Part shown: positions 62,201 through 64,000 of the stretch, one piece after another
Position numbering within the stretch: position 1 is the first letter of the stretch
How the letters are laid out: each line of letters opens with the position of its first letter
Source of the DNA: Davidsoniella eucalypti
Taxonomy: Eukaryota; Ascomycota; Sordariomycetes; Microascales; Ceratocystidaceae
Assembly (NCBI GenBank): GCA_004009845.1
Contig: RMBW01000001.1
Span: 868,001-932,000 of the forward strand
DNA: 64,000 nt
Direction: 5' to 3'
Notes under the pieces: model-generated
Seen by the model: the letters and a program-made list of their open reading frames with translations, nothing else
Told to the model about the DNA's origin: nothing
The model's database searches: none
Made by a program: the position numbers and the translations under genes

Positions 62201-63556
62201 TTCGCGCAGGCCCTAATTGATCGCTTTGATTACGTAGATGGCGCCCCCCATATGTCTGGCCCTGTCCGTCTTCGTGTCTACAACGCCTTCAAGGGTTGGA
62301 TGGAGTCTCACTGGAGAGACGTCACAGATCGCGATGCTTTGTCTATCATTGTGCCATTTGCTGATACCAAGCTTTCTGCCGTGCTGCCTTCTGCTGGCCG
62401 TCGCTTGGTTGAACTGACCCAGAGAGTTTCTCACGAAGGTTCTCTGGTACCACGCCTGGTTTCATCTATGGGCAAGACCAACACTGCCATTGCTACCTAT
62501 ATCTCGCCTGATACACCACTACCGCAATCGTTGGTATCTCGTGGTATCATGAACGCCCTCAACAACTGGAAAGCGGGTGGTGTTTCCCCCAGCATTGTTG
62601 ATTTCGACCCTGTTGAGTTTGCTCGCCAGTTGACCGTCAAGCAGATGGAAATCTTCAGTTCCATCATGCCCGAAGAGCTTCTTGGCTCGCAATGGATGAA
62701 GAAGGGCGGTGTCGACGCCCCTAACGTTAAGGCCATGTCTACCCTATCTACTGACCTGTCCAACTTTGTTGCCGAGAACATTCTTAGCTACACCGACGTC
62801 AAGAAGCGTGCCGTCGCTATCAAGCAGTGGATTAAGATTTGCTATGCCTTGTATGAGCTTCACAACTACGATGGTTTGATGGCCATCATCTGCCGTTTAA
62901 ACAGCAGTACCATCACTCGTCTACGCCGCACTTGGGAGTTTATCTCACCCAAGCGCCGTGAAATGCTGCAATCTCTACAGCGCATCGTTGAGCCTCAGCA
63001 CAACCACAAGGAACTGCGTGGCAAACTACACGATCACGTGCCGCCCTGCCTGCCATTCCTGGGCATGTACTTGACTGATTTGACTTTCGTCGACATTGGT
63101 AACCAAGCTACTAAGCAGCTGAACTCCAACATGGGACAAGAGGAGGTTCCCTCCATGTCCGCACCATCATCGCCCAAGCCTGGTGATGAGAACAGTGGTA
63201 TCACGCTGATCAACTTTGACAAGCACACCCGTACTGCCAAGATCATTGGCGAGCTACAACGCTTCCAGATTCCGTACCGCCTGAACGAGGTGCCGGAGAT
63301 CCAAGAGTGGATTACATCGAACCTTACTCGTGTCCATGGTGCGGATCAGGGTAATGCCCAGGTCGCTTACTATCGCCAAAGTTTGGCTTTGGAGCCTCGT
63401 GAGACTATGGCTGCTATCCAGCGTCAGACTACCGTTGAAGCTCCTCCGACCCCGGGCCTGTCGACTCCGCGCACTGATTACTTCCTTTGGAGATCTCGTG
63501 AGCGCACCACTAGCAACCTACCCCCTAACAACAACACCACTACTAGTGCCAAATAA
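59232..63556 (+). CDS. cdc25: Cdc25-type Ras guanine nucleotide exchange factor with SH3 domain
   Basis: Two exons, 59232-60077 and 60143-63556, with a 65-bp intron (GTGAGT; ACTAAC; CTACAG) give 1419 residues. Residues 1-170 are disordered: His/Gln-rich (about 64-85) then Glu/Asp/Gln-rich (about 137-165). An SH3 domain spans about 174-236: RAMYRFTPS, LPLNEGDVI, NGWADGAL, GWLPTNYCE, with the ALYDY, Trp and PxNY positions recognisable. A long linker contains helical stretches and Ser/Pro-rich parts. RasGEF_N starts near 905 (LLAKTYAHELMFNKEG, TFYLTFRLFCSP). The catalytic RasGEF domain spans about 1100-1340: FDPVEFARQLTVKQMEIFSS, NFVAENILSYTDVKKRA, IKICYALYELHNYDGLMAI, PCLPFLGMYLTDLTFVDIGN, PYRLNEVPEIQEWI. 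It activates Ras on the plasma membrane by GDP release, feeding cAMP-PKA or MAPK signalling for growth and development. The ATG at 59232 follows a long pyrimidine-rich leader. Confidence 0.95.
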
Positions 63557-64000
63557 GTCATTATCTTGACATATTTTGATGGTAGCTAGCTAACCTTATC
63601 ATTTTCTATCATTTTCAAGGATTGCCTTATAAAAAGCATCACATATCCCTTCCTAAACCTTCTTGTTACTTTTACTTCTTCTACTTTTTGATACCCATTA
63701 TTTACCATCGTTATGCTCTCAACCAGTTTTTATTTTATTTCATTATTTTTATTTACGTCACTGACGCTTGTTGATTTATTTGTCCTCTCATTTTTTCTCT
63801 TGGGCTTACATCCCCCTTTGGAAGACTTTCTTTGTTGCTGGCGTTTTTTGTTTTGTTCATTGAACTGGAGGCAATTCCATATAAGCCTACTACAAAAAGT
63901 AGTCATGGACAAGACACATATTATATTTTTTTCACTTCGGAGATGGTTCCTTTTTTTCTACCTCATCTTATCTTTCTACAACTTTTTATCTTTTCCCGGA
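63557..64000. other. 3' flank of cdc25
   Basis: T- and pyrimidine-rich 3' untranslated and intergenic DNA running to the window edge; no further gene is seen. Confidence 0.6.

Noticed and set aside
1..64000. CRISPR arrays, operons or prokaryotic signals
   Set aside because: The sequence is clearly eukaryotic with spliceosomal introns; no regularly spaced repeats were seen.

Overview
This is nuclear DNA from a filamentous ascomycete (Pezizomycotina). The evidence is short introns (about 55-130 bp) with GT...CTAAC...AG signals, and gene families typical of these fungi: a LysM protein, a fucose-type lectin, a PDR-type ABC pump, an NLR-type nucleoside phosphorylase/NACHT protein, and a Cdc25 Ras exchange factor with an SH3 domain. 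I cannot fix the order or genus. Exons look balanced to GC-rich, while intergenic DNA is more AT-rich and long.

Layout. 0-5 kb is a decayed accessory zone: an amidase pseudogene, the tail of a non-LTR retroelement, a 25-bp direct repeat, and an NLR gene whose PNP and NACHT parts are separated by one in-frame stop. A tRNA-Asp(GUC) lies at 5.66 kb. 5.7-10.5 kb has no convincing gene. 10.5-18.7 kb holds a surface/secretome group (GPI-anchored Ser/Thr-rich protein, fucose-specific lectin, secreted two-LysM protein) plus the mitochondrial Kgd4/Ymr31 gene. 20.75-24.9 kb is a single-exon 1381-residue low-complexity protein. 25.2-26.8 kb carries coding-like remnants on both strands and a possible LTR. 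27.6-29.4 kb is a four-exon MFS transporter. 30.8-31.5 kb is another broken coding remnant. 32.4-34.1 kb is a mitochondrial DUF1992 (DnaJ-C28-like) protein, convergent with a full-size PDR ABC transporter at 34.5-39.3 kb (minus strand). A small two-exon gene of 110 residues, not visible as one ORF, lies at 40.4-40.8 kb. 40.8-59.2 kb (about 18 kb) is a gene desert with microsatellites and many copies of a TACATGTA-type palindrome. 59.2-63.6 kb is the Cdc25-type Ras guanine nucleotide exchange factor.

How it fits together. The window mixes conserved housekeeping or signalling genes (kgd4, DUF1992 protein, cdc25) with accessory genes likely used in host, competitor or drug interaction (lectin, LysM, ABC, MFS) and with relics (amidase, NLR, retroelement, unknown remnants). 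There is no operon-like logic and I see no biosynthetic cluster. Exon models were made by eye from reading frame, splice signals and recalled family patterns; no similarity search was run.
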